64,000 bases of DNA from Aculops lycopersici (Eukaryota > Arthropoda > Arachnida > Trombidiformes > Eriophyidae): positions 7,775,433 through 7,839,432 of the forward strand of contig WNKI01000001.1 in assembly GCA_015350385.1 (NCBI GenBank), written 5' to 3'. Positions within the stretch are counted from its first letter, which is position 1. Every line of letters begins with the position of its first letter. Under the pieces are notes generated by a model. That model made no database searches. It worked only from the letters and a program-made list of their open reading frames with translations, and was not told the DNA's origin. This document shows positions 1 to 12,300 of this stretch, piece after piece. The translations under genes were made by a program, and so were the position numbers.

Positions 1-2945
1 CAATTGACGACGCGCCCGCGTTTACGTGATGACTCAAGTGGCCAGCTAAACTCGAGCAATCACTTGATAGCTTGCCGCGTGAGCCAGAGTGACAGCTTCA
101 GCTTCAGTTTAGTTGGGAGGTCCAATTGGCTCATCTCCGCTCGTCTCGTGGCCGGCAGTTAATTGGTCATCAGGACTCGTTGAGGCAGCAGCTGTGTTGA
201 CACTCAGGTGAGCGCCGCTTCATCGCGCAATCGTGCAGTTGCTCTTTTTTCTAATGGGTCTCACTGGTTGCGATTCCATTTGATGAACTCAACAATCGCT
301 CGAGACGAAACGAGAGCAACTTAAATCGTGGCCATCAATCATGGGGGCAGTTTAAACTATCTCTCCGAAGCCACTCATGCTTCTATCGTCGCCGTCTCGT
401 CATCATTTAACGCCATCATATCTTTTGACCGACGATTCAATTGTACACCGTTTTGCGTGAGATAAAATTTTAATGTCGAGCACACCCTGCGATTGGATGC
501 GACAAACTATGTAAGTTCTGAAGAGGAGTTCTCGGAGAAAAAAGGTGGCGCTAATTTGTGGTTTTGGCTCATTTGCTGTCGAGTCAGTGGACCAATTTGC
601 CGCGAGTCATTTCAGAGCCAACTGTCGCATGATGACGAATAAACCATTTCTCTTTGTATTCGACTGGATCCTTTTAAGGCGACAATTTTCGTTTCTTTAT
701 TTCATTGCAACTAGACGAGATTATATAATAAAAAAAGCAAGCGAGAGGGAAAGGCAATTGAGATAAACTCATGCGGCGCCAATTGCAGCACGGAGACGCA
801 CATTAGGCTTTGTAAGATACCAAATTAATGGTACGGAAGTTTTCCCTTGGTCCTCGAGGACTTCCGTTTGTTCCCGACGCAATCTTCTTATTGGATTGGT
901 CTTTTTTAGCGCTTGGGCCTCGCATTGAGGCGACGCCCAAGCGGCAGCGACTCCGAGAGCCAAGTGGTTGGTCATTTCAATTGCAATGGACTCCCAAGAA
1001 GGACAGTCGATTCGAGTTGATTATCGGGCTTTCGTGGGTGTCAGTGGAGGCTTAAATAAAATCTATTCGAATCAGAATTGCTACTCCAGCTAGTTATTGG
1101 TCCAAATGACGCGCGCAGGACGAGAGAGTTTTGAACACGCGACTAGAGTCTCGATGGTGGAAATCAAAAGGCAAGCAACCAACTTGAGTAACTCTCAAAT
1201 CGATTTGAATCGAATTGAATGCAAACGATTCTTCAATGGAGTCTCCTGGCAAATCGATGGTTTTATTGTTTGTGTGCACTAAGCGCGACTCGCGCTTCTT
1301 TGCCCACCCACAAATCGTCGTTTGAATTTGCGCTTTTGGACCGAGACGAGTGGCCTGATGGGCAGAAAAACAAAATTGTTGGTCATTTCAATTGGCGCTA
1401 ATGATCCGAATTCGAGTTGCGCTAGACTGCTACTTCAATTGAAATACTTTGCCTCTCATTCGCTCGCAGGCAAATGGACTGGTTGGTTCAAGTAAATGGG
1501 AGTAAATGTGATTTCCGCTTCTTGGCAAGCTCATTATTTGCAGTTGAGCAAAGTGTTTGAGTAAACGCCACCAGCAGGTCAGGTGGTTTATTGAAATGGC
1601 GCGCGGCAAATAAAGAGAAGTGATGACTCAATTGTTTTTCTCTCCCTCGTTTTGGGCCCAATATTCAGTTCAAGTTTAACTGAACTCGAACAATAAACCA
1701 CCTGCTTCGCTTTGCTCCGCTCTATCTTAGCGAGAGCGCCGATCATTAGTGTCCATTTCAACGATAATCAGTGGCAAAGGGAAGAGTAAAAGGCGATGAT
1801 TATGAATACAGACGCAATCATAATCATTCTATTGCTCCCGCTTCTCGGCGATGATCTCCTCTTGGAACTGCAGCGCCGACCAGCGAGCTGCAAGATAATC
1901 TCTCGATCGTGGGGAGTGATCTGCAGAAATTTCCCCGGTTATTCCTGGAACCCTCAGAGCTCAACAGGAAGAGTTTAGCTGCTTGCGAGTGTCCCAAAAT
2001 GAGCAGTCCCAATTTGAGGTGTATCTTGGCTGGGAGAAAACAGATTTCATTTTCTAGACACACGAAGAAGAATGCGCGCGCATATGACGCCATGCCGAAT
2101 CTCCGTTACTCGCTCCGCTTGATGCTTACAACAACCCTTGCACTCTCAACCTGTGGATTCCACAGGTTGTTGCCCACCACTCTCGCTCAATCCCATTTGT
2201 TGGTCACACTATCGCAAGCTCCGTTAGCCGCCTCGCCAAACTGACGGTCAGTCGTTTGTTCGATGGCATAGAAGTCACAACAAAACTGTAAGGACCAGCA
2301 AAATAAAAACTAGCAAACAACAAGTGAAGCCTGAATCTGGAGGAGATGGAATGAGTGGCCACCCAGAGCATTAAAATATTTTGGTTTCGCTAAGCTCACG
2401 GGCTCAAGATTTAAGGGGAGATTGAGAAAGAGAGGAAACGTGAAGCAGAGAAGGAGTTGTTGGCGAGATATAATTTGGTGCAGCTGGACAGTCGGAATCA
2501 CAGAAGAAAAGAAGGGGAGGGCGGCAAGTTTAGCGAGCACAACTCAAACAAGTTGTTTGTGGTTAGCATTTTTGAGTTTTATTGAGAGAGAGAGAGGGAG
2601 AGAGAAAGTGAGTGAGTTGAAATTTGCGTGCTAACCACTTGTTGTCCGGGCGAGCCGTTTTGTCATTGTATTTGCGAGCAACAATCACCTCAGTCTAATC
2701 CTCAAATGAATCGTCGGTCCATATTGTGTGAGCAGCAACCATTGTGAGTTTTAAGCGGCCACTACAAACGCACAAACGAACAGGAAGCCACGCACAGCAA
2801 GAGAAGTGCCAAGAAGCGGAAGTAGAGATTTAAAACTCCAACCGCCTCTACAGCAATTGAGGCAATCGACTTGGTCAATTCAACTGATTGACTTTGTCCA
2901 CCAATATCTCAAATTGAAGCGAAGCAGACGAGCAAGAGAGGAAAC
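1..2945. other. Non-coding upstream sequence
   Basis: I see no convincing gene here. Open frames are short, on both strands, and mutually overlapping. The stretch is rich in short A/T-flanked motifs and contains a 14-bp inverted repeat (1580-1593 with 1691-1704) and a 10-bp hairpin (2147-2169). It may be intergenic sequence, or 5' UTR and intron of the gene that follows. Confidence 0.5.
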
Positions 2946-3021
2946 ATGTCCAGCCCACAGGTTGATGGCGCGCCTAGTAAAGTGTCGCAAAAGAACGATG
3001 CCATTGTCACGCAACTGAGAG
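2946..3021 (+). CDS. Possible short first coding exon (unassigned)
   Basis: An ATG in good context (gaaacATGtcc) opens 25 codons, beginning MSSPQVDGAPSKVSQKND. The frame runs into a near-perfect splice donor, GAGAG|GTAAGT, and leaves phase 1. No matching acceptor with a long frame is evident before Skeletor at 6493. A decent acceptor at about 6400 (TTTCTGTAG|CCC) would lead straight into a stop in this phase. It could therefore be a leader exon with an upstream ORF, the first exon of an unrecognised gene, or chance. The protein family is not recognised. Confidence 0.3.
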
Positions 3022-4568
3022 GTAAGTGTTTCTTCGATACTCTCACATTTATAGTCACTCACTCATATGGCGCCGCCGCCACAATCACCTGTAGCTTGCG
3101 ACGAGCGTTGACCTGGCGCTCGAAAATGGAAACTTCATTCCAACTCGATCCAGATCTAAATCTGAATCTTGCTTAGTAAGTGAAAACAACAACATCAGCA
3201 ACAAATGCCACAGGTGAGCTTGCATAAAACTATCATCGTGTGTGCCTCGCAGATTCAAATCCGAATCCAAATCTTGACTCAAAGAGAAAGAGAAAGAGTT
3301 GCTCTAGAGAGTAATCTGAATTTTAAAGCAACTCTTGCGGCGACTACTGCACTTTGTTTGTTGCTGCTTTTTATGGAATTGAATTTTATGTGCCACCAAT
3401 TCTATTGTACCTCGGTAAATTTGAACGAGAGTTGCAATGAGAGGAATCAAGTTTAATGTGTTTTACATAAACTCTCGCCACACAGAGAGATCGAGAAAGA
3501 GAGACTATTATATTATGTATTATATTATCCAGGTGTGTAGCATAGAAAAGTTGGTCCATTACGTTGGTCTTGCAGTCACACGGTCCTATTGGCTTTCGAG
3601 CTATCCGCTCGACGTACACACAAACACTTTGCCGAGCACCACTCACTTGTCAGATTCCACAGGTTGCCGTCTGATGGACTTGCTCACACTATTTAAGTGA
3701 CGGAATGCAATTTTAGAAAACTTTTGCCTCGACTACCACTACCTTCTATGCTCGAGATCTCCTCTACTCAAAACTCTTGAATATCGTCGCATTGTCCAGC
3801 TTGCGCCATTGAACTCCCTGGGCGCCGACACCTAAAAAAGTTTCCTCGGTTTCTCTTATAACAAACGTGTGGTCATCGTAGTCTTGACTTCATGATTTTA
3901 ATTTATCTTTGAAATGACATGAGCAATCGAGAGACCTGTTGAATATTGACAACAGGTAGTCGCGGTAAAGGTGAGCGAGAGAGAGAGAGAGAGAGAGGGA
4001 GAGAATTCAGGTCAATCAATCAGATTAAATTCGCGCTCAACTCCAGCAAATTAAATTTACTCCTTTTCCAAATCCTCCATGGCAAAACTTCAGGTAAAAT
4101 CGACTCACTTTACTGCGGCTAGTCTCGGCCTACCTACGAGAATCTCGAATCTTGAGAATAAACTGCAAAAATTCTAAATCTGAAACTTCTGGGTATTAAA
4201 TCATCCAAGCGAGTGGTTAACTCTTAGCGCTCGTCAACCAAACAACACAGACACACACAGCGACCAGCCAGGCAATTAATCTACACTTGACCGGCACAAC
4301 TACCTGTTGTCTCTTTTGATTCTGTGTGTTGAATGTCCAGTTTAATCTAGAGAAAAAGAGAGGGAGACAAGTAGCTAGTTGAGCAAACAAGTTGATTGCC
4401 AATTTGATGCGGCCACCGACTCTACAAACATGAGAAGAGAGAGAGAGAGAGAAAGTTTTTTCGGCACTAAATTTGGTGTCACCGGTTCAATTGTTACATA
4501 ACTTGAAAGGGAACAAAACAAAAGTTTGCGAGGCTTTCGAGAGTTTAAGCTTCTAATTTGGTCTTTGT

Positions 4569-4629
<61 letters not shown>

Positions 4630-6492
4630 ACCATCACTTGAGCCAACATTTGAACTCGCCGTTATGGTTTCCACTTCTGGTCTTCACAGGCTAAATTGGC
4701 AGCAGTGTTGGCCAATTCGTCTCGGCGCCAGGTAAACTTCACTTTGGTGCTGGTCATTCAAAGCGACACCATGAGCAGTAACAGCGGCAACAGCAACAAG
4801 TGGCGGTCAGCTGCGAGTTCGAGAAATAACTGATCCCGTTTCCACCTCAAATCTCTTGGCAACTTTTCTTCGTTTCTCTCTGTCCCATTCCGTGAGCCAC
4901 GCGAATTTTCCTCTTTGGCGCCGAGAAACATGAACTCATTGTTGTAGTTGTTGTTGCTAATTTCATCTAAGAAAAGTGGAAATTCTTTGGGTGAAAGACA
5001 ATAGTCGGCAACACAAAACAATGATTCAGCAAACGTCTTCGTCGCATTTTATCGCTTAAAACTAAGGCAAAACTGCCTCACAGTTAGCGGCGCCAACAGC
5101 AACATAAACAGAAGCAACAAACATGAAGAAAAGTTAACGGTTTTGTGGACGTGATTATTGTTACGACAGCAAAGGCAACATCATCATGCCGGCGACGCCC
5201 CGACTTTAATTTCTCCGATTGTCTGCTGCTGGCAACAAGTGGCCGTGTGCCACTTGTTGCGTCCGCCTCTCGCTCGCCTCAGATTAAGTGCGTGCATTTA
5301 TCTTGGCGTCTCGGCGGCCAAGGGAGATGGAGGGAAAGGAGAAATTAAATTATTGTCATTATCTGTCTTGTCTCTTCTGTTCTCATCTAGTCTCTTCTCT
5401 GCTCTCTTCTTTGCGGCAAACTTGAGATTAGGCGAGACGAAACGACGATGAAGCGCAACGAAAGCTCCCTTCGCTCGAGAGAAACAGCAAAACAATTGAG
5501 AGTTGAAAGTGGAAAAATTATGATCGCCTCTCGTCTCAGGTAAGCTAACAGGTTGGCTAACCTGAGAGGCGAATTGGAGGAGAATTAGAATGCGGGCAGC
5601 TGCCTCTTTTCCCAAGTCACTTGTTGCATTTGCCCTCTAGCTTGTTGTGTGGGAGATCACGTTACGTAATTTGTAACGGTCGAGTTTCGGAGAGAGAGAG
5701 AGAGAGAGAATAAAAAATAGTACACGCTAGTTTAATTCTCAAGTCAAATTCAATTCTTCTTGTTCTTCTCCTTTTTAACAACCTGAAAAAGTGAGCTCAT
5801 AGTTTTACTCCAGAAAAGGGGGAGGAGAAGCGGCGCCTCGAGCACCATCACTTCTCTTCATGGAAATTCGAACACAAACACATTTCACCTCTCTCTGTCT
5901 CCCGGCACTCTCCTCTTTTTTGCTCGAGATCAGCAAATCAATCCTCTACTCTCTGGAGCACTCACTTTTATGCAAACAACCGGAACTCGGCTCTCTTGCC
6001 ATTGCTCTGGTGCTCGTGATCATTGAATTACATAAGAGCGGCGCGCAAAAGCCAACAACAATGGACTCCAGCAACCACCTGTGAGATCGGTCCGGCCAGG
6101 CGCTCGCTTGCGCGTGATTCCTCGCAACTCTCTCATCGTTTGTCTCGATTCTTGAAGAGAGAAGGAATTCAAGCTAACAACAACAATCGGTTGCCTGCTC
6201 AACTGTAAATATAATTGGCCACTTGTTCTTGTGGTGGTCCTATTTTGTTGGAGCATTACGTAATCAAATGAACGAGGCGCGGAGAACTGACCGGACGGCT
6301 GTGGGCATCCGAACAACAGGTTATTTTGCTCTCCGCATCAGTCAAGCCAAAGGAGAGGAAATCAATTGTCGCTCGTTATAACTCGGTGCTATTTCTGTAG
6401 CCCAATAGCAGTGTCTTGAACGAAGACCAGTGTAAAACTGCCGTTGGAGGCCACTTGTTGCGGCGGCTACATTTACACTCACCTAACGAGAA
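3022..6492. other. Non-coding sequence 5' of Skeletor
   Basis: There is no supportable gene. The stretch contains GA microsatellites (about 3977-3997, 4437-4452, 5690-5709), a TTGCTG hexamer array (4567-4629) and an imperfect inverted repeat (5524-5571). A candidate acceptor at about 6400, after a pyrimidine-rich run, suggests that the last 5' UTR exon of Skeletor begins near 6401. The rest may be a 5' UTR intron plus promoter. Confidence 0.5.
4567..4629. repeat. TTGCTG hexanucleotide array
   Basis: About nine copies of TTGCTG in tandem. On one strand it reads as poly-Leu and on the other as Asn/Ser-rich peptide, so the open frames through it are by-products of the repeat. Confidence 0.9.
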
Positions 6493-9084
6493 ATGCATTC
6501 TAACAACTCTCCCCCCAAACCACCAAATATAAACTCAGTATTCAAATTGGATTGTAACTCAAGCATAGCAGGACCACTACTACGAATACTACTTCTAGCC
6601 ATTTGCCTGTTATTGTCCTCGTTATCTCTAGCCATTCAAGCCAAACCCAATGGCCAACACCACAACCAGCAGCAACAGACTAATAATCGTCAAATAATCA
6701 ACTCCAATCAATACGGCAACCAGAACACGAACCAAATTAATCATCAATTACAACACAATAGTAATCATAACAACAACAACAACATCAATGACTCTAATAA
6801 TACTAATGGTCATAAATATTACGGCTCGTTGATTGGAAAGCTAATTGGGCACAAGAATAACATTAGCGGCGAGGTGTATGCCGTCGACGAGCAGACTCTC
6901 TTCATCAAGTCGTTTAGTCACGATGGTCAGGCTCAAGATGCTTACTTTTGGTCTAGTGTTTCGAGTGCCCTTCCCTCGGCCGAAGGGGGGTTTATTGTGC
7001 CTGACGAGAAGGGAAGCACTAAGCCGCTTGAGAGGTATCAAAATAAGGACATTGTTTTGAGGTTACCCGAGGGACGAACGTTGCGCGAGATCTCCTGGCT
7101 AAGCATTTGGTCTAGGCCAATTAAGTTTAGTGTTGCCGATATTATGATTCCCCAGCAATTGATCATACCAAGGCCATTGGAAATCTCACCACTAAGTCAG
7201 CTGGCGCATGGTGTTAAATCTGGCCCCATCACCATCGTGGACGCGCAAACATTTTTAGTTCCCGACTTTCATTACGATGGACTCGGACCGGCCGGCTACT
7301 TTTGGCTAACTCGCGGCGGCTCCGGCTTGGCGGCAAACGGATTGAGACTTAAGGACGAGAATGGAGGTTCAAATCCGCTGCGCAAGTACACAGGTGAAAC
7401 GGTGGTTATCTCGTTACCCGACGAGCTCACTGTTTATGACTTTGATTACTTTGGTGTTTGGTGCAAGGAGTTTCAGGTTAATTTTGGGCAAACGAAAATT
7501 CCCCAAGCCGCGCGATTGCCACCGTCGCCCAAAATGTTGGGCATTAAACCAGAGAACAAGTTAAATTGCGAGATTCTATACGATGATTTGGGCTACGAGA
7601 TTAGATGGGTTTTGGATGGCGATGATATTGTTATGCAACTGGTGGGTAAAATTGAACCCGGCGAGTATATGGCTTTTGGATTGGGAAAGGACGATTCAAA
7701 GAGCGACATGAAGAATGCGGACGCGGTGGTGACTTGGGTAGATCGTCCCAATGGACAGGTGCATGCAATTGATTACTTTTTAGGATCAAAGGCACAGTGT
7801 GGCGCAGTAGCGACAGGCAGCAGCAGCAGCATCGGCAGTTGTCCTGATGTCAAGCTACCAAATGGAGGCGATAGTTTAACTCTACTGCATGGCGCCATAG
7901 TCAATGGCTACTCCATGGTCACCTTCAAGCGACCCCAACTGGGAATCGACGAGCTCTACGATCAGCACGTTTATAGTGATGGCCAGCAGTCGGTGTTGTG
8001 GGCCATTGGAGTGTTGAATGGACAAAAGGAAATTGGATACCATAGACTACACACAAAGGGGAATATGTTTATTGATTTTGCGCGCAATCCTCAATGGAAT
8101 TGTCCAATACCCGACTTGAACGCCAGTATGCACAACAATCTCCCCATTACCTCGGCAAGCCAAATGCATTCAACAGTTTTGAGTGGCAGCTCAAATAGCG
8201 AGAACCAGCTGGACGAGGGGGAGGGGCCAACAGGTGGAATTGGGTCTAGCCAGGACAGCCGTCCATCGAGCCCCGCCTCGCTCGCGAATCAAAATCAGCC
8301 TCCCGTTAATCAGAATTCAAATTTAAATTCCAACCAAAGCCAGAAGCCAGTGCAAATGGGGAGCCAAGGTCAAGCAGCGATCTCGAGCACCGGCAACCAG
8401 CAGTCGCCTTGGTTTATCCCGTCAATTGTATGTCCGAGCGACAAGACTTTCTTCGCGCAAATTGGGCCAACAGGTGGCCCAAAGAAGGGCTACGAGGGAC
8501 TAACAGGCAGACCAAGCTGGGGAGTTGCATGGTATATAAATGGACTAATGGCTCCAGAGTTGGTTCTAGAAAGAGGCCAGAGCTACAAGTTTGTGGTGGA
8601 GGGGGGAAACGATAAGACTTCAACGACACGCCGACATCCGCTTTACCTAACCGACAGTCCGGAGGGAGGATTCGATTTCAAGACGGACGAGGAGCGCCAG
8701 AGGGAGAGGATTTTTGCCGGAGTTGCCCTACGTGGCGATGGGCAATTTGTGCCCACTGCCGAGGGTCGTTTGTGCGAACTGAGAGCCACCAATGTGACTC
8801 TAGCGAATCCAGATAACTATCCAACATTCTCGGCCTACCAGCGGACGCTAAAGTTGGATTGTTTAGCTGGTCAGGCTAGTTTCTTGAAATTTGTACCGGA
8901 TTCCAACACGCCAGACACAATTTATTACCAATGCTACACTCACCGTTACATGGGCTGGCGCATCAAGGTGGTGGACTCGTGTCAAGCTTACGTTAATTCG
9001 TTGGCTAAATCAATGATGAGTAGCGCAACAAGTGTGAGTAGTCAAAAGAAAAACAATAACCTAAACAAGCGATCACCTCTCTAG
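6493..9084 (+). CDS. Skeletor: Skeletor, DM13-DM13-DOMON protein (short form)
   Basis: 863 residues in a single ORF. A hydrophobic signal/anchor segment lies at about 27-50, followed by an Asn/Gln/His-rich stretch to about 108. Then come two DM13 domains (about 110-220 and 228-340, each with the YFW / W-x(6)-F pattern), a DOMON domain (about 358-515) and a Ser/Asn/Gln linker. The last part is the plastocyanin-like region of Skeletor/Knickkopf proteins (about 640-835), with WGVAWYINGL, VVEGGND and YYQCYTHRYMGW. Family members act at the cell surface or in cuticle matrix. Drosophila Skeletor was first described as a chromosome/spindle-matrix protein. DOMON domains bind haem or sugar in other proteins, but the ligand is not known here. 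The last 16 residues (VSSQKKNNNLNKRSPL) follow an internal donor, AGT|GTGAGT after 9033, so this form reads through that donor. Knickkopf is the main alternative; the C-terminal region looks more like Skeletor. Confidence 0.92.
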   Translation: MHSNNSPPKPPNINSVFKLDCNSSIAGPLLRILLLAICLLLSSLSLAIQAKPNGQHHNQQQQTNNRQIINSNQYGNQNTNQINHQLQHNSNHNNNNNINDSNNTNGHKYYGSLIGKLIGHKNNISGEVYAVDEQTLFIKSFSHDGQAQDAYFWSSVSSALPSAEGGFIVPDEKGSTKPLERYQNKDIVLRLPEGRTLREISWLSIWSRPIKFSVADIMIPQQLIIPRPLEISPLSQLAHGVKSGPITIVDAQTFLVPDFHYDGLGPAGYFWLTRGGSGLAANGLRLKDENGGSNPLRKYTGETVVISLPDELTVYDFDYFGVWCKEFQVNFGQTKIPQAARLPPSPKMLGIKPENKLNCEILYDDLGYEIRWVLDGDDIVMQLVGKIEPGEYMAFGLGKDDSKSDMKNADAVVTWVDRPNGQVHAIDYFLGSKAQCGAVATGSSSSIGSCPDVKLPNGGDSLTLLHGAIVNGYSMVTFKRPQLGIDELYDQHVYSDGQQSVLWAIGVLNGQKEIGYHRLHTKGNMFIDFARNPQWNCPIPDLNASMHNNLPITSASQMHSTVLSGSSNSENQLDEGEGPTGGIGSSQDSRPSSPASLANQNQPPVNQNSNLNSNQSQKPVQMGSQGQAAISSTGNQQSPWFIPSIVCPSDKTFFAQIGPTGGPKKGYEGLTGRPSWGVAWYINGLMAPELVLERGQSYKFVVEGGNDKTSTTRRHPLYLTDSPEGGFDFKTDEERQRERIFAGVALRGDGQFVPTAEGRLCELRATNVTLANPDNYPTFSAYQRTLKLDCLAGQASFLKFVPDSNTPDTIYYQCYTHRYMGWRIKVVDSCQAYVNSLAKSMMSSATSVSSQKKNNNLNKRSPL

Positions 9085-9387
9085 AGACTCTTCTGCTAGA
9101 AATTCAACTGTACAGATACCACATAAAAGCAATGGGAAATATAAATAAGACTATTGATCATCATGGGATCAGAATGAGGAGAAAAAACAATCAGGTTCAG
9201 GTAAAAACAAGCTGACCGCCACTCATCGCTTCAATCTGCAAACCTGCTTACAAACTCACCAACATTTTAACTTATAACTCTCAAATCGCTTACCATCGCT
9301 GCCGCTGCTCCTATCGCTTGACTAATTCTTATCCCAAAAACTAACTTTTTAACTTGTAATCTCCTCTCTCTCACTATCATGATATAG
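9034..9387 (+). other. Optional intron in Skeletor
   Basis: The donor AGT|GTGAGT ends a codon at 9033. The acceptor, after a pyrimidine run (CTCCTCTCTCTC...GATATAG), starts codon AAA at 9388. Both sides are phase 0. Retaining the segment gives the 863-residue form with its stop at 9082-9084. Removing it fuses the two long ORFs. A second, downstream donor-like site (TTCAG|GTAAAA) at about 9195 would instead leave the first stop in place. Confidence 0.7.
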
Positions 9388-12300
9388 AAACGCGACACAC
9401 GATTCGCTATGGGAGATCAAATGGTTGCAAGCAGCGAGCTCAGGCCATCTGTTGATCGCCGCGAATCGCATGGATTCGGTGATATCAACATGATGGCAAG
9501 TCTATTGTCGCCCAGTGATTCTGGCTCTCAAATGCCAGGTATAAGCGAGGGGCGAACTGGCTTGAATAATTTCAACTTTGCAAGTGATAATTTTAATTTA
9601 GCTGGAGATTCGAGTGACTTTGGCGACGAAATGGCAAGTAGCTCGCCATTTACTAGTACAGAGTTGAGCACAATTCCGAGCGATATGTTGATAATGAACG
9701 CGTCGCAATTGATGCAAAAGCAACCAGTTAATTTGTCAACATTGGAGCAAATACTCAAGTTTGCCCCAAACGATCTCGAGTTCATGGACAATGGAAACAA
9801 TGCTGAGTATCAGCAAACTCTCGCCACGCTTGCCTCACAGTTTGCTGGATTTCAGAATGCCGGCAAACCCGTGCAAATGCAACACATGGCCGGCAACTCG
9901 CCCGAATCAACAGTTGGCCCGAACCAAAGGCAACAGGTTAAGGTGGCGCCAAATGTCAAGCCGACAAAGGGAAGTTTGAACTCATACATGAAGCGATTGG
10001 CTTCCATCTACTATCCAGTACAGCAGCAGCTAGCGTCGATACTGTCAACCGGAAGTGCCACTACCAACGGCGCGCAAGCAAACCTACAACCACCTACTTC
10101 CGGTGCTCCATCTGCAACTACAACAAGCTCTTCCAGTTCCTCCGAGGCCAGTCATTTTCATCCAACCCCAGTGCCTCTGCATTTGGCTTCAAATGCACTG
10201 CAATCCAGTCAAATGCGAACCCAGCAACAGCCGCAACACGATCCAATTCCTTCGGCGCCAAGCGAGCAGAGTTCAAGTTTTTCCCTTTCCAGTTTGGTGC
10301 CCAAGCCAAAGATTGATTTGTCCAAATCAAATATCAGCAAAAAACTCAACAAGTTGCGCATCAAATCTGGCAGGAAGTACGAGCCAACTGGCGCTAGTTC
10401 GGTTGGCCAAAATCAGAAGCCGCCAACGCCCACAAATGAGTTCAACTATGACATTTTCAACAATCAATTAGCCCAATTGGAAAAGCAACAAAGACAATTG
10501 CAATCGCTCGAGTCGATGGCCGGCCAAATCTGGCCCCAGCCCACGAGTGAGTCGTTAAATTACCTGCCACTACTTAGCAATCCCCAAGATGATCCCAGAC
10601 ACTTGTACCACCAGCAGCCGCCCACAATGGAGGACATTCAGTCGGCTTCGCAAATGTTTGGCGGCGGAGGAAACAACTTGTTGAATGTTGAGAGGTATCC
10701 GAGTTCGGGGGGCTTGATTTCTGGAAGTAGTAATAATATTATCAATAATCACAATCGAATAATACCAAGCCTCCAAGCTCCACGAACTTCGACCACCCAA
10801 TTGGGACCACAGACTTCATATGGCCAGACGCCTCAGGTAACCGATTACTTCTCAATGATATTTAATACCCCCGGCAATCAGCAACAACCTCACCAATCAC
10901 AGGTGCAAAGAGATCAAAATTTACAACAGCAGCAGCAGCAACAACAAGCACAAAATCATCACCACAACCAACAACAACAACACCAATCTCATCTTCAATC
11001 TCAGCCAAGTCGAGATGCTCAACAGCACGCGGTTTTTATCACCCGACTACCGCCCAGCGAGTTGCAAGTTTATCAGCAGCACTTGAGCTCCAACCACCAA
11101 CAACAACCACCAAGACAACCAAACTGGCCACCTGCTAGCGAGGCAGTTAGGTATCCAAACATCCAGCCCTATGGTCAAAGTTCAGAGCAACAGCAACAGC
11201 AGCAAGGTAGCGCTAGCGGAAGTGTTGAGTATCAGCCACAGCAACAGTACCCAAATGTCGGGAATGGAATGTCCACCATGCACTCGAGCCCATTAAGTAG
11301 TCACGAGTCGAGGGATGCTCAGGTTAATCATATGAATAGTGTGAATGCTGAAGGCGAGAGTCTTAGCGGAAGCGGAAGTGGATCTCACTACGAATTCAAG
11401 GTGCAGCCTCAATTTCAATCATCACAAAAGAGCGCAAATGTTAATGCCAACTCCAATGAGCAAGCTGACTACATGCTAGCTATTGAGAGATTTTCAAAGC
11501 AACCGTCTGAACGAAGACCACCCTCAATAGTTCATCCAGTTACAGGTGAACAGGTTCACTATGTGCTAACAAGTGGCCCATCGCCTCTTGTTGACAGTGA
11601 GTCGTCCTCGCAGGTTAATTATCAGCAACAGCAGCAACGACCGTTCAATAACAGTGGCCAAAATGAGATTAATGGCTCACGTCCGTCTCATAGGTATTCT
11701 AACATCCTGATTGATAAGAATGTCATGGCCTCAAGTCCTTCGCCGCCCATAAGCGACATTCTAGATGTCGACCAATCGATTCAAATGACCAGCGAGTTGC
11801 GCCGACTTAACTCAACTCCATCCACAATGCAAACTAAAATGCTATCTACAAACAACAACAACAACAATAATAATAATAATAAATTTGTAACCATTGATGA
11901 CCAGAGTGGTACCAACAAACGAACTGGTTCATTTTTGGCCGATCATAATCAAAACCAAACAACAATGCAGCAACAGGTGCCCATGCAAACGCAATCATCT
12001 GCACCACCGGGTCAATCAATATCAAATGTAATGATGTCATCGCCAACGAGTACAATGTCATCCATGACAACCCAGGAGCCCATAAGCTCAACTCTAATCA
12101 AACCGACAAGCGAGATCATGTACGACATGTCGTACAATCAAGTTCCAATGCCAACCACAACTTCCTCTTCAGTTGGACCCCTGGTTCCATCGGTTGGTTT
12201 GCCTATTTTGTCACAGCACAGCAATCAGGAGGGAGAGTTGGTGCTCAAGTCGACACTTGTTGAGCCAGCCATTGTCTCAACTCTTGTTCAAACTCCATCC

